Assembly (NCBI RefSeq): GCF_026339875.1
Contig: NZ_JAPEPZ010000006.1
Location: 19,895-83,894, forward strand
DNA: 64,000 nt
Direction: 5' to 3'
Source: Streptomyces sp. NBC_01571
Lineage (GTDB): Bacteria > Actinomycetota > Actinomycetes > Streptomycetales > Streptomycetaceae
Part shown: positions 50,098-61,900 of the stretch, in pieces
Layout: each line of letters opens with the position of its first letter
How positions within the stretch are numbered: position 1 is the first letter of the stretch
Translations under genes and position numbers: made by a program
Notes under the pieces: generated by a model
Databases searched by the model: none
Told to the model about the DNA's origin: nothing
The model's input: the letters and a program-made list of their open reading frames with translations, nothing else

Positions 50098-51935
50098 GAC
50101 CCTGTTGCCCATTCGGTTACGCGGCGAGGCTGAGTTCGAGTCGGGCGAGGTGGCTGGTGTGGCGGCGGTCGAGTGGCCTGCCGTTCCACCAGGCGTTCAG
50201 GCGGATAAGGTTGAGGGCGACGGCGCTGTGGACGTGCTCGAGGTGGGTCTTGGCCAGGCCGCGGTAGCGGGCCCGGCGGCTGTCGGTGACGGCGATCGCT
50301 TGTCGCATGGTGCCCTCGACACCGGCGCGTAGGGCGTATGCGTCCTGCCAGTCCCGGTCGGCCTGTTCGGCGCGTGCGGTGCGCAGGGCCTCGGTCAGCG
50401 GGCGAGGGTTCAAGGTGAGCTGCCGGAAGCCCCGGCGGCTGGTGGTGCATAACTCGCGGACCGGGCAGGGGCCGCAGGTCGGCTTGGTGAAGGTGACCAC
50501 GATCATCGGGTGGCCGTGCTGGGTGCACGGGCTCCAGGAGGAGCTGGTCTGTCCCTGGGGGCATGTGACCTGCTGGTACTTCCAGTCGATGGTGAACGCG
50601 TCGGCCTGGAAGCCCTGGGCGGCGCGGGTCTGGCGGGACTGGTCGAGCAGAACCGGGGTGATCAGCGTGATGCCGTAGGTCTTGCGGGACTTCACGATCA
50701 GTTCGGCGCTGGGGTAGCCGGAGTCGAGGTAGTGCTCGCCCGGAGGCAGGCCGCGGCGCTGAAGCTGCTGGTGGATGCCGTCCAGGGCCTTGGTGTCGGG
50801 GACGGTGGAGGCGGTGGTGGCCACGTTCGTGATCAGGTTCGGGGCGGTGCGCTCCTTCTCGGGCGCATCCGTGCAGCTCTCACTCACATGCAGCTTGAAC
50901 CCGTTCCAGAAGGTGTCGCGCTTGGCGGACCAGCGGGCGTCGAGGTCGTAGGGGGAAGCGATGCGCAGATGGCCGGGCGGCAGCCCGTCGCCGCCCTCCT
51001 CGGTCCTGGTGCGGCGGGCGACCGCCTCGCGTCCGTTCTGCGCGGTGGTGCGGGTGTAGTTCTGCAGCAGCACGGTGCGCAGGGTCTGCACCGCGGGCAG
51101 CTCGCGCAGCCAGGGTTCGGAGCGCGGATCGTAGACGGAGCTGAGCAGGGCGAGGCCGTCGCGGGCGTAGGTCAGCGCGAGCTGGTCGCGCTTGGTGGCG
51201 GAGGAGGGCATGCGCCAGGTGTCGATGCGGGTGTCGTAGCGACGCGACCAGCCGGGCACGTCCAGCACGCCGGCGACCCAGTGCGGGGCCGCCACCGTCA
51301 ACGCCTCCACTGCCGCGCGTACCGACTCACCCGCCAGCTCCAGGCGGTTCAGGTCCCGCACCGCGGAGACGATACGGGTGGAGTCGGTGCGCTGCTTGCC
51401 CCCGGCCCCGACCAGACCCTGCGCTTTCAGACGGGTCAGCAGCAGGTCCAGGACCTTCTCCTCCAGACCGTGCTCAACTACCCGAGTGCGGAACTGGGAC
51501 AGCACGGTGAAGTCGAAGCCGGTGTCTTCCAGCCCCAGCCCCAACGCGTAGGCCCACGAGAGCCGGTCACGCACCGCCTCAGCGGCCTGGCGGTCCGTCA
51601 AGTTCTCCGCCATCTGGAACACCGTCACCAACGCCAGGCGCCCCGGAGACCAACCCGCCGGCCCCGTCTTGCCGAATGCAGCCGCGAACTCCTCGTCCGG
51701 GAACAGTTCCCCGAGCCGGTCGCGCACCGCCACCGGCAACGGCACCGCGCGTCCGTAGTTCTTCGCCCGGACCGCCCGCGTCACCACGGGATCCGGCTCC
51801 GGCCACGACCGCGGCTCCAACGACACGACCACTCCCACCCCGCGACCGGGGATCAGGAAGGAACCGGCCGCAGCACCAACCGTGCCAGCACAATCAAGCC
51901 GCTGTCAGCCCACAACCCGAATGGGCAACAGGGTC
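50098..51935 (-). mobile_element. IS1182-family insertion sequence
   Basis: An 1838-bp element with perfect 19-bp terminal inverted repeats (GACCCTGTTGCCCATTCGG at the left, complement at 51917-51935). The flanking bases (CTCAT left, GAGCG right) show no direct repeat, so the flanks were probably joined by deletion or recombination. The right end cuts into a tpg gene. Confidence 0.9.
50117..51838 (-). CDS. IS1182-family transposase
   Basis: A 573-aa transposase with RTDSTRIVSAVRDLNRLELA (first Asp), GEHYLDSGYPSAELIVKSRK (second Asp), a Cys cluster (KPTCGPCPVRELCTTSRRGF) and DAYALRAGVEGTMRQAIAVT (Glu), all typical of IS1182. The frame is intact. Confidence 0.95.
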   Translation of the reverse strand: MGVVVSLEPRSWPEPDPVVTRAVRAKNYGRAVPLPVAVRDRLGELFPDEEFAAAFGKTGPAGWSPGRLALVTVFQMAENLTDRQAAEAVRDRLSWAYALGLGLEDTGFDFTVLSQFRTRVVEHGLEEKVLDLLLTRLKAQGLVGAGGKQRTDSTRIVSAVRDLNRLELAGESVRAAVEALTVAAPHWVAGVLDVPGWSRRYDTRIDTWRMPSSATKRDQLALTYARDGLALLSSVYDPRSEPWLRELPAVQTLRTVLLQNYTRTTAQNGREAVARRTRTEEGGDGLPPGHLRIASPYDLDARWSAKRDTFWNGFKLHVSESCTDAPEKERTAPNLITNVATTASTVPDTKALDGIHQQLQRRGLPPGEHYLDSGYPSAELIVKSRKTYGITLITPVLLDQSRQTRAAQGFQADAFTIDWKYQQVTCPQGQTSSSWSPCTQHGHPMIVVTFTKPTCGPCPVRELCTTSRRGFRQLTLNPRPLTEALRTARAEQADRDWQDAYALRAGVEGTMRQAIAVTDSRRARYRGLAKTHLEHVHSAVALNLIRLNAWWNGRPLDRRHTSHLARLELSLAA

Positions 51936-52334
51936 GAGCGTTACGTCAAAGACCAGATCCGCCGGCCCCGCCCGGAGCTCGCCGGGCGCCTGGCGGACGC
52001 CGTCCGCGCCCGCTGGCAGCCCCGCGTCCGCGAACAGGCCCGCCGACAGGCCGCCACCACCACGGGCATCATCATCGACACCCGGGCCCGGTTCGGGTTC
52101 ACCGCCGCCCCCGGCACCACCGACGACGCCCGGATCCGCCATCTCACCCTCGCCCTGCCACCCGCCTGGGCCGCCCGCCTCCCAGACGCCCAGGCTGCCG
52201 GCGCAGGCGAGAACGAGCTGCGCGCGATCACCGCCGAAGGCCTCGGGGAGACGTACTTCCGCGACGGCGGCCGCCGCGCCCAGGGCCTGATGGTGGAGTT
52301 CACCGACGTCGAACAGCTCGACTTCGACCTGTAG
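51936..52334 (+). pseudogene. tpg: Canonical terminal protein Tpg, N-terminally truncated
   Basis: Directly after the IS1182 end the sequence reads ERYVKDQIRRPRPELAGRLA, then RQAATTTGIIIDTRARFGFT, AAPGTTDDARIRHLTLALPP, and a C-terminus GLMVEFTDVEQLDFDL, matching Streptomyces Tpg closely. About the first 55-60 residues, including most of the HTH, are missing. A frame begins inside the IS at 51882 and could give a fused product, but the true start and promoter are gone. Tpg caps linear replicon ends. Confidence 0.88.
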
Positions 52335-52376
52335 CAACCATCCGACCGGTCCCGGCCACCGGCTCACTGCTCTGGC

Positions 52377-52601
52377 CTACGAGGGTGTCTCGAGGAGCGG
52401 CAGGAGACGGGCGAGTGCCTGCTTGCAGTTTGCCGCCGTTCGCACCGGCGCCTCGTGTGCACCCAAAGGCGCGTCGGCAGGGAGCTGGGCCGACGTGTGG
52501 AAGGCCAACTCGTTGAGGGCGGCTTCCCGGGTTCCTGGGGGGAGGTCGAGCACGTCACGCTCATCGACACGGCAGCTGTAGATAGCTGCGGGGCTGATCA
52601 T
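52377..52601 (-). CDS. Small unrecognised frame (74 aa)
   Basis: Encodes MISPAAIYSCRVDERDVLDL, PPGTREAALNELAFHTSAQL and a helical end (KQALARLLPLLE). It is convergent with the tpg remnant. Lies in a zone of IS debris and may be a fragment of a larger gene. Confidence 0.3.
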   Translation of the reverse strand: MISPAAIYSCRVDERDVLDLPPGTREAALNELAFHTSAQLPADAPLGAHEAPVRTAANCKQALARLLPLLETPS

Positions 52602-52776
52602 GGTGTGGTGTCGGCGAGATCGCTTCGGCCAGGTTCCAGCAGTTGACGTCCTCGAGCTCCATCAGCATGGCCCGAGCCATCCGCGCGAACGTCTCCCGGG
52701 TTTCGGACCGGGCGAAACAGCCGGCCACCGAGGCCGGCAAACCCTCCAACGCGAGGTCGTGGCCTTCATGGTCCAC
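52564..52776 (-). pseudogene. IS701-like transposase N-terminal fragment
   Basis: CFARSETRETFARMARAMLM followed by ELEDVNCWNLAEAI resembles the N-terminal region of IS701-type transposases (arm ...ME(L/R)...CW.LAEAI). The rest of the gene is absent, replaced by other sequence. An old insertion remnant. Confidence 0.5.
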
Positions 52777-52954
52777 CGTGACCGATGCGGCCGTCTCGTT
52801 CTGATGTCGTGTCAGTCAACGTCATGATCAAGGCGGCCGACCTCGCGCCCGCGGCCACCCCCGTCACACCGCTGACCAGCCGTGACGAACACCGACAGAG
52901 CTGTCTACAGCTGCCGTGCATGAACCACCTCAACTGATCCACACGTTTTGACAA
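52777..52954. other. Short intergenic stretch between IS debris and the giant gene
   Basis: About 180 bp with no gene. No strong terminator hairpin was seen downstream of the giant gene stop. Confidence 0.4.
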
Positions 52955-55900
52955 TTACTCGGCGGTTCGGGGCCGGCCTCTCATCTGGTCCAGGATGTAG
53001 TCCTCCACCGACATGGCTTGATGCCCTGCGGTGCCGGCGTCTGCGGGCATGCCTGCGGCAGGGGCTGCGCGGGTGGCCGTGTGCGGGGGCGGGCCGCCGG
53101 CGGGCGGTGGGCCGGCCGTCCTTGTTGTGCTCTCCTCGCTCTCGTGTGTCGGGCCTGTGGCAGGGTGCGCGGCCGGCTTGTCGCCGAGGCCTTCGGGGTC
53201 CTGCCCGGCTGCCTCGTCGGCGTGCTCCCCGGGCCAGGTCGCCGCGCCGCGTGCCGGGTCCTGTTGCTGTTCTTGTTCCGGTGTGGTGATGCCGGGGCGG
53301 CTGGTCTCGGCGGCTGGCTGCTGCGCGGGCTGTGGGGTGGGGGCGCCTTGCGGGACGGAGTGGCGAGGGGTGCCTGCGGGGGTGGGGCGGGGCCGCTTTC
53401 GGACCGGTGGGGGCGAGGTGGGGGTGCGGCGGCGGCGTCGGGGGAGGCTGTGGGGCTGCGGAGGCGGGCCTGCGTCGGTGCCGTCCTGGCGTGTGTGACG
53501 TGGCTGGGGTTCCTGGTCGGGCCCGGTCCCGCTGCCGGAGGCGGTCGGTGCAGGGTTTTGCAGGACTCTGCGACGGCCGTCATTGTCGGGTTCCGACAGG
53601 TGAATTCCGTGCTGTCGCAGCAGGGCGACATCGGCCTCCGTCAGCTTCCTTTTGCCGCGCAGTATATGGTACAGAATTTTGCCGATGGGGACGGTGGAAG
53701 GGGTGTCGCTGCCAGGAACGGCAAGGACCACCTCGTCGCTTTGTTTGGGGAGTGCGTTGCTGCGGCCTTCGCCGTTGCGGTCTGCAATGCTTCGCCAGTG
53801 CACGAGACCGGCCACAAACTGTTCGATCGGCCACGCATGCCGATGCCTTTGGCCTGCCTGGCGGACCATCCTGTGGAAGCCGTCTACTTCCTCCATGTGG
53901 AGGTGGCGATTTTCCAGTCCCTCGATCAGGTAGGGAGACGCGCTTTTCGCACCCGCAATTATCAGGGTGTGTATTTTCTCACCAATGGGGAATTCTTCGT
54001 ACCTGTCGGTGTTCGGGATGCGGACGCTCACCTTAGCGGCATGTGGGGGGATTTTGGTGCAGTTTTCTTCGTCGGGGCATTCAGTGTCGCGCCACGCGTC
54101 GATGGCGGCCAGGATCAGTTCATCCGTCCACTGGGTTCGGAAATTGCGCCGCTCCGTGCGGCCTTGTTGGGTTTTCTTGGCCTGCTGGCCCCGGCGCTGG
54201 CGCTGGTTCGGTTTCGGGTTTTGGTGTGGGAGTGGGGGGCCGGTGGTGGGGTGGGGTTGTGTGGGGGCTGGTTGTGGGCTGGTGGGGGTGTGGTGTCGGG
54301 CGGGCATCCAGTGGTGGGCGTGGCGTATCAGGTGGAGTGGTTGGCCGTGGGTGGGGCCGAAGGTGAGGGGCCAGGTGGTGCCGTGGGGGTCGATGTGGAG
54401 GGTGTGCAGGTGGATTCCGTAGAGGTGGGCGGCGATCACCGGGGCGATGTCGCCGGAGACGTTGTTCCAGTGGCGGGGTGTGCGGAACTGTTCGGCGATG
54501 TTCTGCCAGTCCTGCGGCAGCGCTCCGTTCGCCCGTAGGGTGGTGAAGGAGTGGACCAGGTTCTGGAAGTACTGGTTTTGGTCGGGCTCCTCGATGGGCT
54601 GGGGCGGGCGGGTGTTGGTGTCCTGACCGGGGTCGGGGTGGGTGCGGAGCCAGGCCAGGGCCGCTTGCCGGGCCTGGATGTTGATGATGGTCGGCTGGAC
54701 GGTCAGCCACCAGGGTTCCTGGTCGTCCTGCTGCTGTGGTGGAAGGGCCCCCGTCCGGAGCAGGGTGTCGTGGACCCGGTCCACCTCAGCGGCGAGCTGG
54801 GCGCGGATCACCGTCACGCTTTCGGGCAGGTGGGTGTGGCCTGCTGCCTGCCCGGCCGCGATCAGGGCGTGGAAGAAGCAGTCACCGTCCGCTGGTACCT
54901 GCCACACCGTCCATCCGTGATCGTGCGCCGCTTGCTGTACCGACGAGTCGACTCTCGCCATCGCCCATATCGACCGCTGCTGCCGTTCCTGCTCGGCCGG
55001 GTTCCACCATTGTCCGTCGGGCAGATCTTGGACCGGCTCATCCGTCATCGGCACGACGCCGGTTCCGGTGGATGCAGCCGGTCCGGTGTCCTCCGGCCGG
55101 TCCGGCCCGACACGGTCGGCATGTGGGGCCGCCCCGCCGGTTCCCGCCGTCCCTGGCAGGAACGACTCACCGCTGTATCCCCGCCAGTCCAGCCAGTCCG
55201 GCCCGTCCGGCCAGTCCGGCCTGTCCAGCCCGTCCAGCCAGGCCAGCGGGTCGGCCGCGGCTGCCGCTGTGAGGGGCTCGCCGGGCAGGGAGGGGTCACC
55301 CAGCGCGAGGGGATCGAACATTCCGGCGGGCACGGCACCCCCCGGCCCCTCCACACCCGGTCCCGCCGGTGCATCGCCCATGCCGCTCGCCGGCCAGCCG
55401 CTGTCTGCGACAGAGAACGGGTCCACTTCCTGGCCCGGGCCGGCCCATGACCCCGCCACCCCCGGAACCGGTAAACCCGCTGCCGGCACCGGACCCGCCG
55501 GCTGATCGAAGCCGGGCCACCGCGCGGTTCCGTGCAGCCCGAACAACTGTGCCAGCTCGTCCGGCAGGCCCGGCAGGGCCAGCTCGTCCGGCAGGCCCGG
55601 CGGGGCCGGTTGATCGAAGTCGGGCCACTGCGCGGTTCCGTGCAGCTCGAACAACTGTGCCAGCTCGTGCGGCAGGCCCGGCGGGGCCGGCGGGGTCGGC
55701 GGGGTCGGCTGATCGGGTTGGTTCTCCAGGTGTGTGGGGGCGGCGGGAGGATTCGAGGTGGCGCCCGGGTGAGCCGATTCGGATCCCAGTGCGCGGCCTG
55801 GGTCTTGGAGGAGAGGGAAGAAGGTGTCCGGTGATGCCGCTGTGGCGGGGTGGGGGCGGGTCGGGGTGTCCGGGTCTGCCCATGGGTGCGGCATGCCCGG

Positions 55901-58900
55901 TTCCGGCCGGTCGCCCGATTCCGCCGGGACCTGGGCCGCACGCGCGTTCGTGGGTTCTGCGGGACGGTCCGAGGCGCCGGCTCTTTCCCCCGGGGCTGTC
56001 GAGCCGGGCATGGTGAGTGTGCGGGGATGGTCGGGGTCCGTGCCGTCAGGAACGGGGGGGTGTTCTCCGTCACGGGCCCGACCGGTGGCGGTGGGGACCG
56101 GCTTCGAGGGAGGCTGCCCAGCAGTCTGCCCCGGCTGTCCGCCCCGCTGGGTGCGGGGCTGCGCCGGCGGTTCAGGCCCGCTCTCCTGTCCGGCCCCGGC
56201 GATCACACCCCGCGCCGCCGCAGAGACAGCCGGCATCCCACGCTCCCCGTCAGCCGCTCCACCGGAAGCACCACCAGACGCCGCACCCTCCTTCTCCTTG
56301 AAAATCAGTTTCACCTTGTTGGTGCCCGTCAGGTCGGTGACGGTGATTCCGCTGTCCTTCAGAGCCTGGCGCACCCCGTCCGACACCCGCATCACGCCTT
56401 TTCTGCTGGAGTGATGGATCCACCAAGCGAGGTTGAACCCGTCGTCCGTGACGAACCGCCTGTTCTTGCTGTCTGATGAGGGTTTGGTTCCGAAGGGTTT
56501 GCTGTCGGTGACGCGTTCTCCGTTCACCGCGGGAACAAGGAACTTCCGGATCGCAGCCTCCACCTCCTCCTGACTCGCCGGCCGGCGGGAACGGGATTCT
56601 CCCTTGAAGTGGAGTTTCACCTTGTCGTCCGGCAGGTCGGTGACGGTGAATCCGCTCTCCTGCAGAGCCTGGCGCACCCCCGGCGACACCCTCACGCCTG
56701 CTTCTTGGCCGGCGCGATAGAGCCACCTAGCGAGGTTGAACCCTTCGTCCGTGACGAAACCCCTGTCCCTGCTGTCTGATGAGGGTCTGGTTCCGAAGGG
56801 TTTGCTGTCGGTGACGCGGGTTCCGTTCACCGTGGGAACAAGGAACTTCCGGATCGCATCCTCCACCTTTTCCGGACTCGGGGGCTTGCGGGAATGGGGT
56901 TCTTTCACGAAGGGGATTCTCAGCCGAGCGGTTTTTTGGAGGTGGTATTGGGAGTGGATGCGGTGGAGTTCTTGGGTGAGGGTGGGGTCGTCGATGTGGT
57001 CGAGGTGGTGGGTGGTGCGGAGGTGGTCGAGGACGCCGCCGAGGGTGGCGTTGTGGTTGTCGGGGTGATCGAGCAGTTGGAACAGGCTGGTGATGTCGTC
57101 TGTGCTGAGGGGGGGCAAGCCGGTGCGGGTCCAGGGGGTGACGGAGGGGAGGGGTGTGTTGCGCCAGGGGTACTTGGCGAGGTGGCCCAGTGCGGTGAGG
57201 GCGTGGTGGGTGGGCGGGGTGATGTGGGCGTCGACGTCGAAGGGAGTGGGCCGGGTGGTGGGCAGGACATTCTCCTGGTCCTGCCCGGTTTCTTCGTGTT
57301 GTTGTTCTTCGCTGCTGGAGTGGTTTCCGGGGGTGTGGTGGTGGGTGTGCGGGGTGGGGGCGGTTCGGGTTCCGGGCAGGGTGAGGCTGGTTGAGGGTTC
57401 GGGCAGGGCCAGGAAGGAGGTGGGGTTGGGGGTGGTGGGGTCGCCGAAGAGGTCTTCGTCGGTATCGGTGTGGGTGGGGGTTGTGGGGTGGGGGTTGTGG
57501 GGGTGTCGGGTGCCGCCGGGGAGGTGGGGTTGGGGGGTGCGTAGGTCGGGGTTTTGGGTGGCGAGGGTGTCGGCGAGGGTGCGGGCGGCGTCCTCGCCGT
57601 GGGTGTGGAGGGTGTGGGCGATCTGGGTCAGGGCGTGGTGGACGGCGTCGCGTCGGTTTTGGGTTTCGGGGTCGGTTCCGAGGAGCAGGGGTGGGCGGAG
57701 CAGGGTCCCGGCCTGGGTAAACAGGGAGGCCGGGATGGGGGTGAGGGATGTACCGGGGGTGTGTGGGGTGGGGTGGGTGGGGTGTTGGTGTGTGTCGGGT
57801 TGGTGGCTGGTGCCTGTATGGCGGGGGCTGGTTGTGTGGGTGGGGGTTGTTGTTCCGGGGTGGTTCCAGTACAGACGTCTGCGCCGGGTTGTGTCGTCGG
57901 GGTGGGGTTCCGCGGCGTGCAGGCCGGCGGCCTGCAGTTGGGTGATCTCGTGGTCCGTCAGTCCTGTCAGTCCCTGATGGCGGGCCTGGAACAGCCATGT
58001 GCCGATGGGGATGTCTGCACCGCTGGTGGTGGCGTTGTCCGTGGCGTTGTGTTCCCGGTCGGTGTTGCTCGTGTCGGTGAGGGGGGTGGGGGTGGGGTCG
58101 GTGAGGGTGATGTAGGTGCCGTCGGGGGGGATGGCGGTGCTGCGGTCCTCGCCCGCGGGGGCGGCGGCCCGCCAGGTGGCCAGGCCACGCAGGTAGACCT
58201 CCACACTCCACACCGGCACCACCGGCCCTGGCCCGGTCGTGCGCCAGAGGTGGCCGTTCTCTTCCTTGGTGGGGATACCGCGCGCTCTCAGAGCATCCGG
58301 CAGCAAAGAATCCCACTTCTTCAGCCCCTTCTGCTGCAGGTTGGAGAGCCAGTTGCCGATGGGGACGGGCCGTTCTCGGCCATCGACACCCCGGACGTGC
58401 GCGGAATCACGGAAGGGGGGGATGCCGGTTTTGTGCTTCACGTGGGCGGCACGCCACGTGTCCAAAGCCTGCAGGTACTGCTCTACCGGCCGATGAATGT
58501 TCTGGCGCTGTTCTGGGGTGGGCTTCAGTTTGTAGTGCGTCAGCGTAATGCCGCCCCTGTTTACCTCCCCTGCCTTCGCCTTCTCGAGGTTGTAGCCGAG
58601 GTTCCGCAGCCTAGCGGCCTCTCCCTCGGCCAGATCCCTCCCCTTGTGCTGCAGGTTGTGCACCCAGTCGCCGATGTGGACGTGCACGACTTCGGCGCCG
58701 GGACCGCGGAGGAGCACGGAATCACCTCGTCGGGGCAGGAGGCGGCTGCGGTCCTGGTTGGGTTCCGGTTCTTCACGCCACTGCTCCAAAGCCTGTATGT
58801 ACCGCTCGATCAGCGGACGAGGCCGTCCGGGCTGGCCTTGGCGGGGTGTGCGTGTGGGGCGGGTTTTTGTGTGTGTTTCGTGGTGGGTGGCGTTAGTGGT

Positions 58901-61900
58901 GGTGTGGGCGGTGTTAGTGGTGGTGTGGGGGGGGGTTGGGTGGGTGGCGGGTTGGTTGTTGTGAGGGGTTGTGGCGTCGGCCAGTGCTGGGGTTGTGGCG
59001 TCGGCCAGTGCTGGGGTTGGGGTGGGGGTCAGTGCGGGGTCAGGGGCTGTGGCGTCGGCCAGTGCTGGGGCAGTGGTGGTGGGGTGGGCGGGCATCCAGT
59101 GTTCGGGTCCGTTGCCGGTTGTGCGGACGAGGTGGTGTTCGGGTGCGTTTTCGGGGCCGAAGGTGAGGGTCCAGGGGGTGTGGCCGGGGTGGATGTGGAG
59201 GGTGTGGAGTCGGATGTTGTAGTGGTGGGCGGCGAGGGTGGGGGCCAGGTCGCCGGCGACGGTGTCCCACTGGCCGGGGGTGAGCAGGCTGGTGATGACG
59301 TGTTGCCAGTCCTGCTGGTCGGGCCGGGTTTCGGCGTGGGCCTGGGAGAATTCGTTGGTGTACTGGGTGAATGCGTCTGTGCCCTGGGTGTGGCCGGCTT
59401 GGTGGGCGGCGTGGTCGGCCAGTGCGGTCAGGACCTGGGTTCGTGCGGCGGGCATCCAGGGGGCGAGGTGGGGGTGCTGAGGGTGTAGTCGCAGTTGTTG
59501 TTGGAGTGTTTCGGCGAGGGCGGCGCGTACGTCGGTGGTGTTCGCGGGCGGGCCGTCCGGTGCCTGCATGTCGCGTGCTGCGATCAGGGCGTGGAAGAAG
59601 CAGTCACCGTCTGCCGGGACCGGGTACACGGTCAGGTGGCGGGTTGCGGCCTGGTCTGACACGTACTGGGGGACCCCGGGCAGCATCCGCCCCATACCCG
59701 GTTCGTCCCGAAGGTCCCCGGCGTCCCTGCCGTCCCAGTTCCAGCTGTCCCCGCCGTCCCGGCGGTCCTGTCCGTCCTGCATCGAGTTGGCGGGGTGTGC
59801 CGGATAACTGGTCTGCGCCGGGTTGACGTGTGGTGCGGGCCGGGTGGAGGTGCCGGTCTCTGGCTGTGTGGCCGGCAGGCCGGGTGCGGGCTGGGCGTGT
59901 GGGGCGGGCGGGGCCGGCCTGTCCTGCCCGGCAGCAGCAGTGGTGGTGGTATGGCCCTGTGGGGTGGTCTGGTCCGTGCCGCCGGGCTGTGGCCGGGCCG
60001 CGGCCGGTGCTGCGGGCTCCCCTCTCCCGCGTTTTGAGGGACGTTCCTGTTCACCTGGCTGTGCGTCGTCTGCTGGCCGTGGCCTTTTCCGGCTGGGGGG
60101 TGCGGGTGTTGTGGTTGTGGTGGGTGGGGTGGGGTGGGTGGGGTGCTGGTGTGTGTCGGGCTGGTGGCTGGTGCCTGTATGGCGGGGGCTGGTTGTGTGG
60201 GTGGGGGTTGTTGTTCCGGGGTGGTCCCAGTACAGACGTCTGCGCCGGGTTGTGTCGTCGGGGTGGGGTTCCGCGGCGTGCAGGCCGGCGGCCTGCAGTT
60301 GGGTGATCTCGTGGTCCGTCAGTCCTGTCAGTCCCTGATGGCGGGCCTGGAACAGCCATGTGCCGATGGGGATGTCTGCACCGTTGGTGGTGGCGGCGTT
60401 GTCCGTGGCGTTGTGTTCCCGGCTGGTGTCGCTCGTGTCGGTGAGGGGGGTGGGGGTGGGGTCGGTGAGGGTGATGTAGGTGCCGTCGGGGGGGATGGCG
60501 GTGCTGCGGTCCTCGCCCGCGGGGGCGGCGGCACGCCAGGTGGCCAGGCCACGCAGGTAGACCTCCACACTCCACACCGGCACCACCGGCCCTGCCTCGG
60601 TCGTGCGCCGGAGAAGGCCGTTCTCTTCCTTGGTGGGGATACCGCGCGCCTTCAAAGCACCCGCCAGCAAAGAACCACCCGGCTGCACCAGCCCCATGTA
60701 CTGCAGGTAGGCGAGCCATTGGCCGATGAGGACGGGCCGTTCCCGGCCATCGGCACCCCGAATGTGCACGGCTTCATCGGGTTGGGGGATGGCGGTGCTG
60801 TGGTCGGCACGCCACGTGTCCAAAGCCAGCAGGTACTGCTCGAACGGCCGGTGAATGGGCTGGCGCTGGTCTGGGGTGGGGTTCCGGGTGCTATGTGCTG
60901 TGTGCGGCTCGGCCTGGGGCAGTTCCTGCCTGGTGTTGTGAGGATGCGTGCCGTCGGTGGGTGCGCCGGTTCCCGTGCGGGTGGTGATGTGGAGGATTGC
61001 CTGTGTGATCGCGGATGCCTGGTGGTCGTGGTGGGCCCATTTCAGGTCCCCGGTCAGCTGGTTGTAGTGGGTCCGGACGGTTTCCTGGCCGGCCTGGGGC
61101 TGTCGGTGTCGGGTCAGTTGTGTGTTGACTTCGTCGGTCAGTCTGCCGAGATCCGGGGGCGTGGCCAGGTGGCTGATGTCGTTCATGTGTGGTGTCGGGC
61201 CGCCCAGGGCCTCGTACATGTTTGCCTGTTCGTCCGTGAACGCCCGGCCGAAGACCAGGCCGGCGAAGACCTCCGCGACGAACTCGCCCGGCCGTTTACC
61301 CGCGTACTTGCTGACGGTGCCGGCCAGTTCGGCCGCGGCATCCTGGAAATCTGCCCAGGTCGCATCCAGATCCTTGGCAGGGGCATGAAGGTGGTGCAGG
61401 ACATGACCCAGCTCGTGCACCAGAATGGCGACGGCTTGCTCCCCTATCCGGTAGGGGTATGCCGCGAACACGCCCTCCCGGTCGGGCGCACTCCTGTGCA
61501 GGGCCGGCAGGTCCGAGGCCACGAGGAGGATGTTGGGGGCGAAGAACTCTGCGGCATTCACCCATGAGGTGTCCTCATGGATTGCCCGGTCCGCTGCGAC
61601 CGTGAGGTCTCGGGTGTATTTGGGGAGGTGGACTTCGAGGTCGGGCACGGTGAACCCGCGTTGCTGGACGAGGTGGACGGCTCGCTGGAGCAGGCGCACG
61701 CGTTCGGCGTGGGCGTCGGGTGCCTCGGTCGGGTCGTGGTGCAGGGTGAGGGTCGTCCCTGCGATCGGCAGCCGAGTGACCGTGTACTGGCGGTGGGGCG
61801 TGTTGGCATCCGTGGTGCGCGAGGTGTCCGCCCGGGTGAGGTAGGAGGCCAGCTCGGGATATGTCCCGCCCATCTCACCGTGCAGGATGCGCAACTCTCT

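Noticed and set aside
50098..51935. Target duplication for IS1182
   Set aside because: Flanks CTCAT and GAGCG do not match at any length tried, so no duplication is claimed.
57554..59488. 644-aa plus-strand frame within the giant gene
   Set aside because: Gly/Val-rich antisense shadow. The minus strand carries OTU and repeat modules.
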